Below are positions 1 through 11,512 of a stretch of DNA of 64,000 nucleotides, one piece after another. The first letter of the stretch is position 1; each line of letters starts with the position of its first letter. A program made the translations under genes and the position numbers. Source of the DNA: Blasia pusilla (lineage: Eukaryota; Marchantiophyta; Marchantiopsida; Blasiales). The stretch covers positions 11,780,001 to 11,844,000 of the forward strand of contig CM114271.1 of the NCBI GenBank assembly GCA_050084515.1, written 5' to 3'. Below the pieces are notes generated by a model. That model was not told the DNA's origin and ran no database searches. It saw only the letters and a program-made list of their open reading frames with translations.

Positions 1-915
1 CTCCATCCAAGATTTTGTGTCGACATGCATAATTGATTGCTTCCATTCGTGATTCAGAAAGTCCCTAAACAGTTTCGTTTTTGCTGTGTCCTGAATCCTG
101 GCCATGAAATGGTTTCAAAGAATAAACAGGCACAAATTTTAAATCTTCTGTCTTGTGTTCAACTATTCTCTAGTCTGCTCACCTTGAAAGATCAGAGGTT
201 TGGAAGCCAATTCTTCTATGTCTAAGGAGGTTTCTTTGTCCTGGTTGGGCTTTCTTGACGTTGGTTGTTCTCATTAATAATGGATGAAACGTAATTAAAA
301 TTTTCCAATAACAGGAGTAGACTCACTACGGGCAGGTCATATGCTTGTCAGGTGATGTTTAAATCTCTGAAATCAATATCTAAGCTGTTGAAAGTTTTTT
401 TCGCTAGGGAGTATTGCACATAGAAAACAGGAGAACCAATCTGTGGATCCAATATTGATTTTGATGTGATTTTGCAGAATGAGAACGATGGGTGTGAATA
501 CAATCATAACATTCCGGGAGTAACGCGGTCTGGGTAAGCAGCTTCCTTCTCTACTCAAGGTGGGTAGATAAGACAGTTGTGTGGTGTCAGTTCTGGGTTT
601 GCTGGCTGAGGTTCATGTTGTGTGGAATGCTGCTTAGCTTTTTATTCAATACACAGGAACTTTTACACCTGTGGAACTACAGGTAGGAGAATATTGTAAA
701 GAGTATAAATGTAGGGACTTGTTGGTGATAGTCTTGTACATTTAGTTAGCCTCCCCTACAAACAAGCTGCATGTCTGCCGTCTTTTACCTTCAATGTTGT
801 TCATTCAGGATTAAATTTCTGAGTTGGGATGTATGTGCAAGCTGCGTTTAGTAAGATAAACTTAACTTTTAAATGTATTCTGATTTTTTTGGGGCCATGT
901 TTCACATCCTCATAG
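1..915. other. Upstream PAN3 intron or flank, no exon recognised
   Basis: I find no coding exon here on either strand. The stretch ends in an acceptor-like AG at 914-915, directly before the first recognisable PAN3 exon. It is therefore most simply a PAN3 intron, with the N-terminal exons (including the CCCH zinc finger usual for PAN3) lying to the left of the window. Confidence 0.5.
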
Positions 916-3900
916 GCCACCTACTCCAACCAGTGTTGGTGCTGCCAGCTCTGCACCATCCACATGGACTGCTTCTTCAAGTCGTGCTGGGGTGTCTTCA
1001 ACTCCAGGCACAGCTGGTAAATTGCGAGCTTCTTGTTTCTTTCTACAGTCGATGCTTCATTGGCTCGATGCCTGGTGCTCCTATGTGATCAATCACGATT
1101 ATTTTGCATGATTTCTGCTCATAGTTTTGTATTTGTTGTTCTTTCCTCACAGCAGCTGCAGCTATTCGAAATAAAGGTCTTCCTGTCACTGCCCCAGCGT
1201 TTGTACCAGCGGCAGTAGCTGCTGCCCAGAGGGCATCTCTGACTGCATGGGGTGGTTTAACCCCTGGTGGAGGAAGTATCTTGACTAGTGTGAATGCACC
1301 AGCTGCTTATGTCACATCGACAAGTCTGACTGTGTCCAGTAGTACATCTCAAAATAATGGTGTGTTGTCAAATACGGGTGCAATTCCTGGCAACAATCTG
1401 AGCACACCCACGCCTCTTGGAATTGTGGGGCGATCACTTGAAGTCGAGCCTGGTGCCTCCTCTGAAGGTCTATCTGGTCCAACATTTGTGAGTGGCACTC
1501 TTCCAGCAAGTTTGAATGCCCAACCATTTGTGCCTAGTAGTTTACTGTCCAGCAGTTCTGTAAATGGGAGTAATTCTACGACAACGAGTTCCATTGCAAG
1601 TAGCAGCATCGGAAATGCAAATGCTGCTCCTTATGTACCTTCTGGTGTGGCTTCAGCGATTGGTGCAGCTCCATATGTACCAAAATCGAAGCAACACTTG
1701 CTTAGCGGTGCAGTGGGTGCAGGTCGACCTTTGGCCGACCAGTCACATCTTGGGATTGGAGGTCCATCTCAGCAGATGCAAATTCGTCAACAGATGTCTC
1801 AGTTTCAGCAGCACCATCAAGCTGCCCATATGCTGGCAGTTGCCGCCCGGGGGAATGCTATGAACAGCCCTTACATGAACATGGATGTTCCAATGGTCAT
1901 GCCTCCTTTCAGGTTACCTGATGGGGATGATCCAGCACTGGGCATGACTGCGATGTCACCACCCAATCCTGCGTTTGTTCTTCCTCTAACTCGTGGGACG
2001 AATGGAAGCCTTCCAGTGCTCCCTGCTCCGGAAACCTTGGCAAGTATGGGGATAGTTGGTGATGGTTCTGGGGGTTTGCAGGTTGGAGGTAGCTATCCAT
2101 CGCCACTAAATTATGCATCAAGTATGCAATCTCAATCATCGGCAAGGGTACAACATATTCAACAACATATGCATAAGCTTCAAATGCACCACCATCCACC
2201 ACCCTTGCAGTTGCCTGGTCAGACAAATCCATTTTCATTGAGGTCAGCACAGATGGTAGAGACCTCAAAGCTGCAGTATGGAGCGGTAACAGCAGATAAG
2301 CAGCAGATCCTAAAGCTTGCCTCTGAGCTGACTACTGGAAATGATAGCAGAATCCCAGGGCCGTCCCCATCTACAACACCAACTCTATATACCTGTGACT
2401 CTCAGACAGCAGACCACCTTCCGTTACTGCCAGCAGAATTGGACTCACAACAACCCACAGTAACAGAGTCTTCTAATGTTCAACAACAGCAGCAGCAACA
2501 GGCTTCCCAGCAGCAGCAACCATCTCCTTCACAACAGCATCAGCACTTGCAACCGGGACAACAGCGTCAACAGCAGATACAACAACAACAACAATTGTTA
2601 CAGCACCAACAGAACATTCAACTGATTCAACAGAGACCACAGCCAGCAAGCCAAAGAGCTGTAACATCACCTTTGCAGCACCAACAACGTATTCCATTTC
2701 GATCACCTTCTCCAGTGCCCAATGTAGCTGCAGTTACAGCTGGTGGGGCAACATACTTTCTTGGTCCTGGTCAAGGCATAAGCAACTTGCCTCATGTTTC
2801 ACAGGGTGGGCCTTTTAGTGGATCCGCAGGACGTGTTGAAGGGCGGCTCAGGGGACAGTCAAATGTTGGAGTTGTGCCACTTGGGCCACAGTTCATGTCA
2901 GATCAACTACGTGAAGAACTTCGTCGTCGGCATGCTCTCATCCATGCACAGGTATACCTGATTTGACTCGCGTTACAGATGTAGGGAAATGATTGTGGAA
3001 TCAAAGGATATGTTTGACAAGATAGGGATCACTAGGTGGTTTGAATTTGATGGTTTTACTGCATGCTACAATGTTCTTGGAGTTATTTTCCATTGAAACC
3101 CTAATTAGGTTTGGGATTGAACTACTGTAACGCTCTTCTGACGGTCAAAACTACAATGGATTGCAGCTGGATACAGACCAAAATCTTGTCAATTTACCAG
3201 AAATAGTGCAACGGTTCCATACGCTATATCCTTTGGAAGATGTCAATAGAGAAGATGAATCCCCAAGCTGTGCCTTTGGTGTCCGTTCAATGATCTTGAA
3301 GGGTATTTCATCTTCAGATGGACAGGCATATGCTATCCGACGAATTGACAGTCGGCAGGTTGACCAAATTCTCGTACATCTGGTGCTCATGTGGATGACT
3401 TCCATTCCATAATCTGGTTCAGTGAAACTCTGATGCTGGTGACTTCCATTTCATATGGCAGTTCTGATTAGTGTTGGTATTTAGTGGAATGGGCTATGTA
3501 GACCATTTATGTTAGGATCCCTTCTAAAACTTCTGCAGTTTTGTGTGCAAGTAGAGGTAACCATGAACTCCAACACTGATATCATTTTCCCTGTTTGTGT
3601 CCCACACCGGCTTCACAGGTTATCCCTACTGCAGAGCTGTCTGCTAGTGCTGCAGAGGTGATTGAAAGGTGGTCCCCTCTCTCTAGACATCCGCATATTG
3701 TGGCTATCAGAGATTCCTTCGTGAGTAGAGAGATAGAGGATTCTCCTTCTCTGTTCTTTGTACATGACTATTATCCTGGTGCTGTCACTTTGGAAGCCAT
3801 GCACTTGCATCAAGAACAAGGAGGAGGAGTTGCTCCTATGATGGTGAGCTATTCTTCTCTCAAGGTTAACCCTACTTCTTTCATCTATATTCATTTTTGG

Positions 3901-6501
3901 ATGAAACTATCAAATTTGAAATACACAAGTCGCCTCAAGTGCAGGGAAGTATGGTGCTACTGTCACAGGGGTCAAGGCCCTTACTACTGCTTAACTTATA
4001 GTGCATGGACTTTTATGTGAAATCTAGCTGGCACCTCTTCAACCTTGTCCGCTTGTGCATCTCTGGTTCCTTGGTCTGCCAAATGGATTGTTTGGACTGG
4101 TGACTTGAAGTTGTGAGACCCAACAACGGCCTAGGTGATGGACTATTCCAGGAAGTCAAGATGTCAAGACTACTTAGTTGATCAGGCTCTTAAGTAAGCC
4201 GTACCAATGGTAACCTTCCAACTTGCATGCGATTAGGTGATTGACAATCATGGACTCTACTTCTTGCTTGCAATGCTTGAGCCAATAATAGCTTTAAGAA
4301 AGGTATTTCCCTTTAAGCAGAAACACAGTTCCATCTGCACATATGATTCTGCAGATCCAGTCAGTGAAAGGCAACCCAATTTTGGATCCGATCTACCAAA
4401 TTAATTATATTGTATTTTTGTCAGGTGAGTGAAGATCAACTATGGAGCTACATGGTGCAATTGGCTGGAGCTCTCCGAGCAGCACACTCTGCTGGGCTAT
4501 TCTTCCGACCAGGGGGGTTACATCCTTCCAAAGTGGTTATTCCTACAAGGGGCCGCTTACGCATAAGCAGTGCAGGGATTCTGGATGTATTGAATGGAGA
4601 TTCTACTGATGACCCTAGGTTCTTCCAGGTATGTTTTAGGGTCCACTACTGCCCTGAAGAAAGATGGCTGCATGGACTTATCAATCCTTGACCAATTAAG
4701 TCAAATGTATTCAATCAGGTTCAAGAGCAGCATGCATTGTTGAGAAGTCAAAAGCACTATTTCTGTGTATGCATTGTTAGCATGTATGCTAAGGTTCTGG
4801 GTCTGAATCATATCTTAACTGGACCATGCTCAGAGAGAAGATCTTGCCGGCTTTGGGCGCCTCATACTATCACTGGCGTGCGGATCAATGGTGAATGCTT
4901 CACTTGATTTAATGGCTGCACACTACTCATCAGAAGTTGTGCATGTCACTCAAGCATTGCTGGCTTCATCTTTAGATAAGACAGATGGAGTAGGCATCAG
5001 CAATATTCGGCAGTTGTGTCATGTATTAACTGAGCGAATGTTTGGAGAGGTGAGTTTTGACAACTTTGGTGCCTTCTTGAGTTGGCAAATAACTTGCATT
5101 TTCGGACTCAGTGACCGGAGATCAATGGCTATAGGGAATTTTTTCTGGTGGCCATGAATTTAGGAAAGGACCATCTTTTATAAAATTGACGTCTTTTCTC
5201 CCTTCACTGATAACAGATTGAGCAATTACATCTCCAAAATGATGAATTAATGTCGGAGCTGAGTAAGGAGACGGAGAATGGACGCCTCTTGCGAATTTTG
5301 ATAAAGTTAGGCATGACAAATGAGCGACCAGAAGATGATGTGGAACCTGGTTGGTCTGAGACTGGCGATCGCTATTTGCTGAAGCTTTTTCGTGACTTTG
5401 TCTTTCACCAGGTAGTGTTTCTGAAGGTCCTAAGCCTGTAGATACTGTCATTCATGGAAGGCTTGACTGAGTAATGAGCTATTATCTTTAAGAGGTGAGA
5501 AGTGGTATCAGATGGAGAAAACTAGGCAATGCAAGGATCCAGTTGTGGCCTTAAATTATTTAGGTTCTGGTGTAGGGTCCTTGGGTTATTCATGATCTGC
5601 CTTGTCCACTACCACCAGTAATGCATCTGCATCTGGAAACGAGACCATGTGTTCTGTATTGTTAGGCGTCACTGTTTTTTACTTCGAGTTTGTGGATATG
5701 GTTTCCCCTTCCTCTCAGGTTTACAAGATCTTACTTGTGTGACTGGTGGGTCTAGCTGTCTCCTTTCAAGTCCTTCAAACAATTTCTCTTACAAGACCTG
5801 TATTATACATACCAGGAAAGTAAAAAATCTGGGCATTGCATCAGTTTTAATGGTATGATTGAGTTGTTTGCATGTTAATGCAGACAACTGAGGAAGGGGC
5901 GCCTCTGATTGACTGGACCCATGTCATCGATTCATTGAATAAGGTAAATATATCAGCTTGGTTTCTACCAAAGAAAGGAAAAAGATGCCACTGTCAAGAG
6001 TATGGGAATTAGGGTTTCAAATGCTTCACACAGATGTGAATAATTTTGGCAGGTTACTTATGTGTGCTGTGGAATCAGCATGGAGAACTAATTCTTGACC
6101 ATTTTCTTTACAAGCAGTTGGATGCAGGGGTACCTGAAAAAATGATACTGCTGAGTCGTGATGAGAGATCAATGCTCTTTGCATCTTATGGGGACTTGAA
6201 GCGCTGTCTTGAGAGTGCTTATCAAGAACTAATGAACAGGGTATAGCGCCTTTACCTTGTAGTGAATGTTTGATTCATGAGCAGCTTATCTAGATTAGAA
6301 GTTTTTGTTTTAAGATCGACACATTATGCTCGTCAATATTCACCAATAATCATCCAAGTTTATATTATTCGTCATGGTGATTAAATTGCGTGAAGCCTCT
6401 TTCCTTTGCAGGGATCCGGAGACAAAGGAAGGTCAGTTCTGGTGGGAGTTCAAACAACTTTGGCTCATAACTCAAGATTGAAGCCAAGACAAGCCACATA
6501 G
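916..6501 (+). CDS. PAN3: PAN3, PAN2-PAN3 deadenylase regulatory subunit (5' end outside window)
   Basis: PAN3 recruits the PAN2 exonuclease to poly(A)-binding protein for the first step of mRNA poly(A) shortening in the cytoplasm. I read 11 phase-consistent exons with GT-AG borders: 916-1016, 1153-2951, 3167-3358, 3619-3843, 4425-4628, 4719-4766, 4834-5049, 5217-5411, 5884-5943, 6118-6240 and 6412-6501. The long second exon encodes a disordered Ser/Thr-, Pro- and Gln-rich region with two AAPYVP motifs and a poly-Gln tract (about 2480-2640). It ends in the helix with [11 protein letters not shown]. Later exons give the pseudokinase domain ([39 protein letters not shown]), the coiled coil and the C-terminal knob ([42 protein letters not shown]). 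These match the family order. No frame break is visible. The last exon is uncertain: reading through 6240 would instead stop at 6246. The 4719-4766 exon is short and less sure. Confidence 0.93.
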
Positions 6502-7805
6502 AGCTCTTTGTTTCTGGAGAGCAGTTTTTTTTGCTTTGGTGCTCCATAGTTGGATCCCTTGTAGTAGCATTCACAAAGAATTAACTTTGTGTTTTGCTTA
6601 CTGATGAGAAGTTGAGGGGGCCAATTATTGAGTGGGGCCTTACTTTACAAGGTTCGAATCTAAATTTACTGTCTTCTTCGATTTTTTGAGGGGGGTGGAT
6701 CTGCGTCTAAATGATTCTCGTCACGGCAATATATGTGGATGAGTGAAGCAGCTAGCGGCCTGAGAGCTTGCTATTCTTGAGTTTTCTCAAATCTGGCCCA
6801 TATTTTTATGAGTACGACTCGCCCTGTATATATGAAGTATTTTTTCTCCTTAATGATTGCCAAAATGAGATTGTTTAAGCAAGTAACCTTTCCAGGTACA
6901 ATTTTTTAAATCAGATGGTAAAATGCTTGTCACGGCTGCCCTCAATCACTGGTGGAATCGACTCATCTGGGTGAATTCTGCGAGTCAAATGTATCTAGAA
7001 TCAGATTCATGAGCTTCTAAAAGTCAAACGAGGTTACTAGACTTCCTATGCCTAGAACTCCTGGCGCCGGAAAGCAGATAGATCCACACACCGGATCACA
7101 TCATGATGAAATTTGTAAATGGGAATTGATGTGGTATCTAGAATAAGACTCAGTCGAGTAATCATCAAGTGCCATGGTAGATTTACTAGGCATAAATCAG
7201 GATGGTGTGCCAGTTAAACGGTACATTTGCCACTATCCTAAATCAAAAGATTAAGGGTTGTTTCAGTCCAACAGAAAGTTCTATTAGTCCCATAATAATA
7301 ATAAAAATATCCTAGTACGTATAATTTCCACCATAGGAAAATTAAGCCTGGTGTTAATAAGCGGTTAAGTTTAAGGAAGTCTGATTTTTTACAGTCTAGT
7401 TTAAGAAACTTACAGAATTGGTTAGGGTAGAAAATTATGTTGCAATTCTTCCCCAAATGACATTAGAAGAAGTACCAAATTGAAAGACAGTCCTTTGGAC
7501 CTTCCACTTGATTGTTCAATGCTCCGAGGTTGAGTTCGGTGAACAACTTCAAAGATGACACCCGCGAGTAGACAATTACAGTACGTAAGTGAGAACGATG
7601 CATTGGAACGAACCTTCCTTGTTCTTCTATTTAATAACACCATTATTTTAAATCTTAGGTCCATTAAAATGTTTTTTTAACAGTTTTGTCACTCTATGAA
7701 GTTCCTATGTCTCTAAAATCTATTATGTATTTCCTTTACTCTTGAGATATTGAGGTTCTAGTATTAGTAGAAATTTGCATGGACATTAGAGGAGGTCAAA
7801 TTCAT
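6502..7805. other. PAN3 3' UTR and intergenic DNA
   Basis: AT-rich sequence without a convincing reading frame. The first few hundred bases probably hold the PAN3 3' UTR. I see no RNA gene or repeat boundary here. Confidence 0.5.
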
Positions 7806-8441
7806 ATGATCTTAGCATCAAAAATATTATGAAAGATCCTCTTTTGCTAGACAATGTTTGCATTTCTTCAAACCTAGATTGAATTTGGATTATCTATGGT
7901 TAAAGATATATGAACATTGTTGAACATTTGGTGTGAATATATATGGAATTGTGCCATATTATCTTAAATTTATTAATTACATGTTTGTTTGTGATAATGA
8001 TCCATGTTGTTTGATGATTAAAGGCACATATTAAGTAAGGGTGAGAACTTCTAACGAATTTTTTTTTCAAAGTAGAGAAAATAAATATTAAACAATGGGA
8101 AAATTGGTTTGTAATTTTTCTAAAATACAAATGCACTTTAATCTCAAGTTCATATGTTCATGCACATACAAAATCCACTTTAATCTTAGCACGAAGAAGC
8201 ATTTGTATTTTAGAAAAATTACAAACCAATTTTAAATTGTTTAATACTTATTTTTCTCTACTTTGAAATATTTTTTTTTTAGATATTCTCACAATTGCAT
8301 ATAAACTCACACCAATTGTTCAACAATGTTTATATCTCTTTAACATAGATAATCCAAATCCAATCTAGGGTTGAAGAAATGTAACCATTGCATAGCAAAA
8401 GAGGATCTTTCATAATATTTTTGATGTTAAGATCAAAAGGA
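7806..8441. repeat. Fold-back (MITE-like) inverted repeat
   Basis: Two long arms are reverse complements of each other. The left arm (about 7806-8150) runs from ATGATCTTAGCATC through AAGATCCTCTTTTGC to CAAATGCACTTTAATC. The right arm (about 8165-8441) returns through CACTTTAATC, AAATTACAAACCAATTTT and GAGGATCTTTCATAAT to GATGTTAAGATC. Arm identity is high, with small indels and a short centre near 8160. There is no coding capacity. This is the form of a non-autonomous fold-back DNA transposon. I could not assign a superfamily or a target duplication. Confidence 0.75.
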
Positions 8442-8787
8442 TAAGTACTTTATTGTCCCATTATTGGTATTGTGAATAGCTAAGTCTATGGTATCCATGA
8501 TAGCGGAGACTTGGAAAGTAAATCAGGATGCCGAGTCCAAGAAGGAGACCTTGGTGTGAACTACCAAAGTTGGAACCTAGACTAGCTAGTTGCGAGACTA
8601 GTAAGGGCAATGAAACTAGTTGCATGCCCTTCTTGATTTAACGCTAGTCAAGAAGGGCATGCGTCTTGAGACCAACCTTAGGTGAGAAAGGGTGTAGCCA
8701 CTCACAAGGATCAAAGCAAGGCACGAAAGGTGTAAGAACCTTGAGTCAAGTTTTAAGTCAAGGGCGAGTAAGAAGGAGTAAGAAAGT
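8442..8787. other. Intergenic spacer without genes
   Basis: No exon or RNA gene was seen. It contains the short perfect hairpin listed separately and ends where the minus-strand retroelement TE-3 begins. Confidence 0.5.
8622..8662. repeat. Perfect 15-bp hairpin
   Basis: GCATGCCCTTCTTGA (8622-8636) is exactly reverse-complemented at 8648-8662, with an 11-base loop. No poly-T run follows it, so I do not call it a terminator. It may be a tiny fold-back remnant. Confidence 0.7.
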
Positions 8788-9648
8788 TGTCGTGTGCATA
8801 CACATCACTGATCACATGCACACCACACAACATCGATCTTCCCAACATACGGGTAGATCCACACATATACAAGAAATAAACTCATGCATGTATATCGGGA
8901 CCGCACAACAAAATCTCACACGGCCAACTCCACTCTCGAATCTACATCGGCATATTGAGCCACATCCACCCTCCGCTATGAGGGAATCCCAACACTAGCA
9001 CCCTAGTTCCTACACACATCCATGCAACAGAGGTGCTCCAAAAGCTCAACATGAGAAATATGGCTTGGGAAAGCCATCTCTCCCCTCTTACAACCTTGGA
9101 AGGAGCCAAAAGGTTGGATGCCTAAATGTCTAGGCGATAATGATAGTATCTCTTACCTAAACCGGTGGCTAACTTTTTCTTAGGAATGGGAAAGAGGACT
9201 AAAATGGCCTCCATCCGGTGACTTTCGTGCACGGGTTATCGGATGATCATTGACTCGGTCAACGGGTCATCTGGATGACAATGACCAAATAATGAAATCT
9301 TTAGAAACGATGTTCCCAACGCAATGGACCTTTCGCCAACCTCATCGGGCACCTCAAGACCAAGTTACACCCAAAAGCCCGCTGACCCTCTATGTTCTTG
9401 CCACGAAAAAACTCTACTTGTTGTCTAACTAAGATGTGACAACTGTCGTGTGCATACACATTATTACACAATACACATGGTTGGTCATATCTGCACCACA
9501 CAACACTGATCTTCCCAACGTACGGGTAGATTCACACAATACAAGAAATGAACTCATGCATGTACATCAAGACCGTACAACCGCTCCCCTAGTTGGCAGT
9601 TGGGTCTCCCTAACTCAAGATAGCGCACGTTATATCTATCTGACATGT
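8788..9648 (-). mobile_element. TE-3, 3' terminal block (B2-A2-B1) of an old DNMT-carrying retroelement
   Basis: Read on the minus strand, a polypurine-like stretch (complement of about 9582-9600) is followed by B1 (9581 to 9444), a 2-base spacer (9443-9442), A2 (9441 to about 8910) and B2 (about 8909 to 8788). The two B copies share CACGACA ends and about 120-138 bp. B1 and A2 meet as CACGACA-GT-TGTCACATC. This is the same 3' architecture as TE-1 and TE-2 but in a strongly diverged subfamily. The body of TE-3 continues at 21557, on the other side of the inserted TE-1. The sequence at 9601-9640 resembles the 3' UTR upstream of the polypurine tract of the relatives. Confidence 0.75.
9645..9648. 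repeat. 4-bp target site duplication of TE-1, left copy (CATG)
   Basis: CATG directly precedes the first base of TE-1 (TGTCATGACC at 9649). The same CATG directly follows its last base at 21557-21560. Confidence 0.75.
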
Positions 9649-10014
9649 GTCATGACCATATGGATTATGTCGTAGAGTATAGTGTGCTAGTAGAGGCCAT
9701 ACCTTATGTAGGACCATAGTGGCTAGGTAGAGATGCGGTTTCATACATAGGGTTGGGGATTACTCAGTTGGGATGACTTTCCCAGTAGGACCCACTCTTA
9801 GGTTGGAGGATATAGTGTGGAGTGTACCCAAAGAAGAGTCAGTTCTTTGAGTTGAGCCTGTTGCGTTGGGAGTTAGCCTTGGTAGTGAGAAGAGCTCTTG
9901 GCTATGGTGTTTCCCGCAAGCTTCCACCTAGATTCTCCCATCGTGGTGTGGGTTTGGCTCGATTGTATGTGATTCTATACGTATTTTATGACAGTAGGTC
10001 TTTCACGGATTTCA
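9649..10014 (+). repeat. TE-1 terminal repeat segment A1 with promoter
   Basis: A1 is 366 bp and starts TGTCATGACC at the target duplication. It corresponds to A1 of TE-2 (46041-46408) and to the A2 copies at 18822, 21084 and 53688. A TATA-like GGATATAG lies near 9809. The predicted RNA start motif AGTTCTTTGAG follows about 30 bp downstream. Confidence 0.85.
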
Positions 10015-10025
10015 CTCAAAGAATT
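10015..10025 (+). promoter_or_regulatory. Putative self-primer binding site
   Basis: CTCAAAGAATT abuts the end of A1. It pairs with the predicted 5' end of the element RNA (AGTTCTTTGAG in A1), with one G-U wobble. In TE-2 the match is perfect. I recognise no tRNA-type primer site at this position. Confidence 0.55.
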
Positions 10026-11512
10026 GGAGTAGATCGATTGTAGCTTCGATTGTGGATCAAGGATCTGGTTAGGGCTGATTGTGTACTCAGCCGTGGATGT
10101 TCGTGGCTTATGGCCTATGTTGTAGGTAAGAATCTGGTGCGTGGTTGGTTGGGAAAGAAGCGCCTTGCTGAGAGCTTTCCAACGTGCTTTAGATCGCCGG
10201 ATTTCGTCAAGGGAGTTGGAAGTTATCAAGGATTGAAGATTCTGGTTCGTGTTCGACGGTTTTCTGATGTGGAGAGCTTGGAGTGCAAAAGCTCTGTTGA
10301 AGTTCATCCAGATCGGGTAAGAGGTTCCTATTGCTACTTGTATTGTGATCTCATGTGAATCTATCTGCTCGAGTGTGTGGAGCGTTGTGGATTTCTGCGT
10401 GCATGAAATCTGGGGAGCGGCTGCTGGATTTGCGATTCGGAGGTGTATGGACAGCAAGTTTGTTTGATTTTTAGCTCGGAGTACAGAGCTCGGTTGTAGC
10501 TGATTTTTTGTGGAGAGATAGCTATGGTGGTCAATTGAATTCTGGTTGAAATAGATTTAATTTTGGTTTAGGATTTGTGGAGTAAGTTCAGATCGAAATT
10601 TTGTGGACTAGCTCAAGGTTTGGCTATGGTGGACAACGGATCGGAGGGGCTGGTTGGTTGGTGACTCGTTCATTGTTGGAGATGCCTATCCCATTGGGGG
10701 CGCCCTGATTGGGCCTCTCTCCATAGCGAAGCATGGCGATAGGGGCATGTCTCGACGTTTCGAGGCTTCGAGGCAACTCGTGGTAGCTCGGGGCGAGTGG
10801 GCGTGAGAGGCGGAGTAAGGAGCAAGGAGCAAGCAAGCAAGCTTGCTTACTTGGGCGTGAGGCAGTTTTTGCAGGATTTGTGATTTGAGTGTTGCATAAC
10901 TGGTCACCCATCTTTGGGCTATTCTGCCTGGAAGACCCTTAACTGTTGAGTTCTTAACTAAGCTAGTGTACACACTGGTGTAGCTCATTTGGTGCTGTTT
11001 GGAGAGGTGTTAGGCGCTTTATGCATCTCAGGTTTTTGGTTGATGGACCTCAAGCGTATAGTACGGTGTAGCCTCTCCATGCAGGTGATATTTTCAGGTG
11101 CTGCGAGTCCGACAAGCACGTCATCGACCCGCGGCGGAGTAGCTATTGCGTTAGAATTTTGTGGTGGGTTCTGTGGATTCAGGGGGTGCCACGTTTGGTG
11201 GATTTTGTTACCTTGATTTCCATTTGCGATTGGAGGGTTGTTGTTGGACTTCATATGTTTGGATCCCCTCCATCGTTGCTTCTTGCTTGCGCGCCCATTG
11301 TTAGGGTTGACGCTGATTTCCAGAGTAGTGTTACTCCTGTGTGCTACCGATAGTGAGGCTGGAGTGATGACCAGTAGACTGTGGGAGGCTTCTTGTGGTG
11401 ATGACAAGTTAGGTTGCGTACACCCATAGCTAGTAGAGCTAGAATATTATAGCGACATCGACGTCACTTGGTTATTTGGTGGTGGTAATTTGGTGGTGGT
11501 GCGGCATCGGCG
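10026..11512 (+). other. TE-1 long untranslated leader
   Basis: About 1.5 kb lies between the primer site and the gag frame. It is colinear with 46420-47856 in TE-2 and has no conserved protein. It contains a near-palindrome of CAAGCAAG/CTTGCTTG units around 10830-10853 that is perfect in TE-2. Confidence 0.7.

Noticed and set aside
1909-2706. Long minus-strand frames opposite the PAN3 Gln/Ser-rich exon
   Set aside because: Shadows of a low-complexity coding exon; the Val-rich translation is the complement of Gln codons.
8622-8662. Hairpin as a transcription terminator
   Set aside because: Nuclear plant DNA, no T-run, and no adjacent gene ending there.
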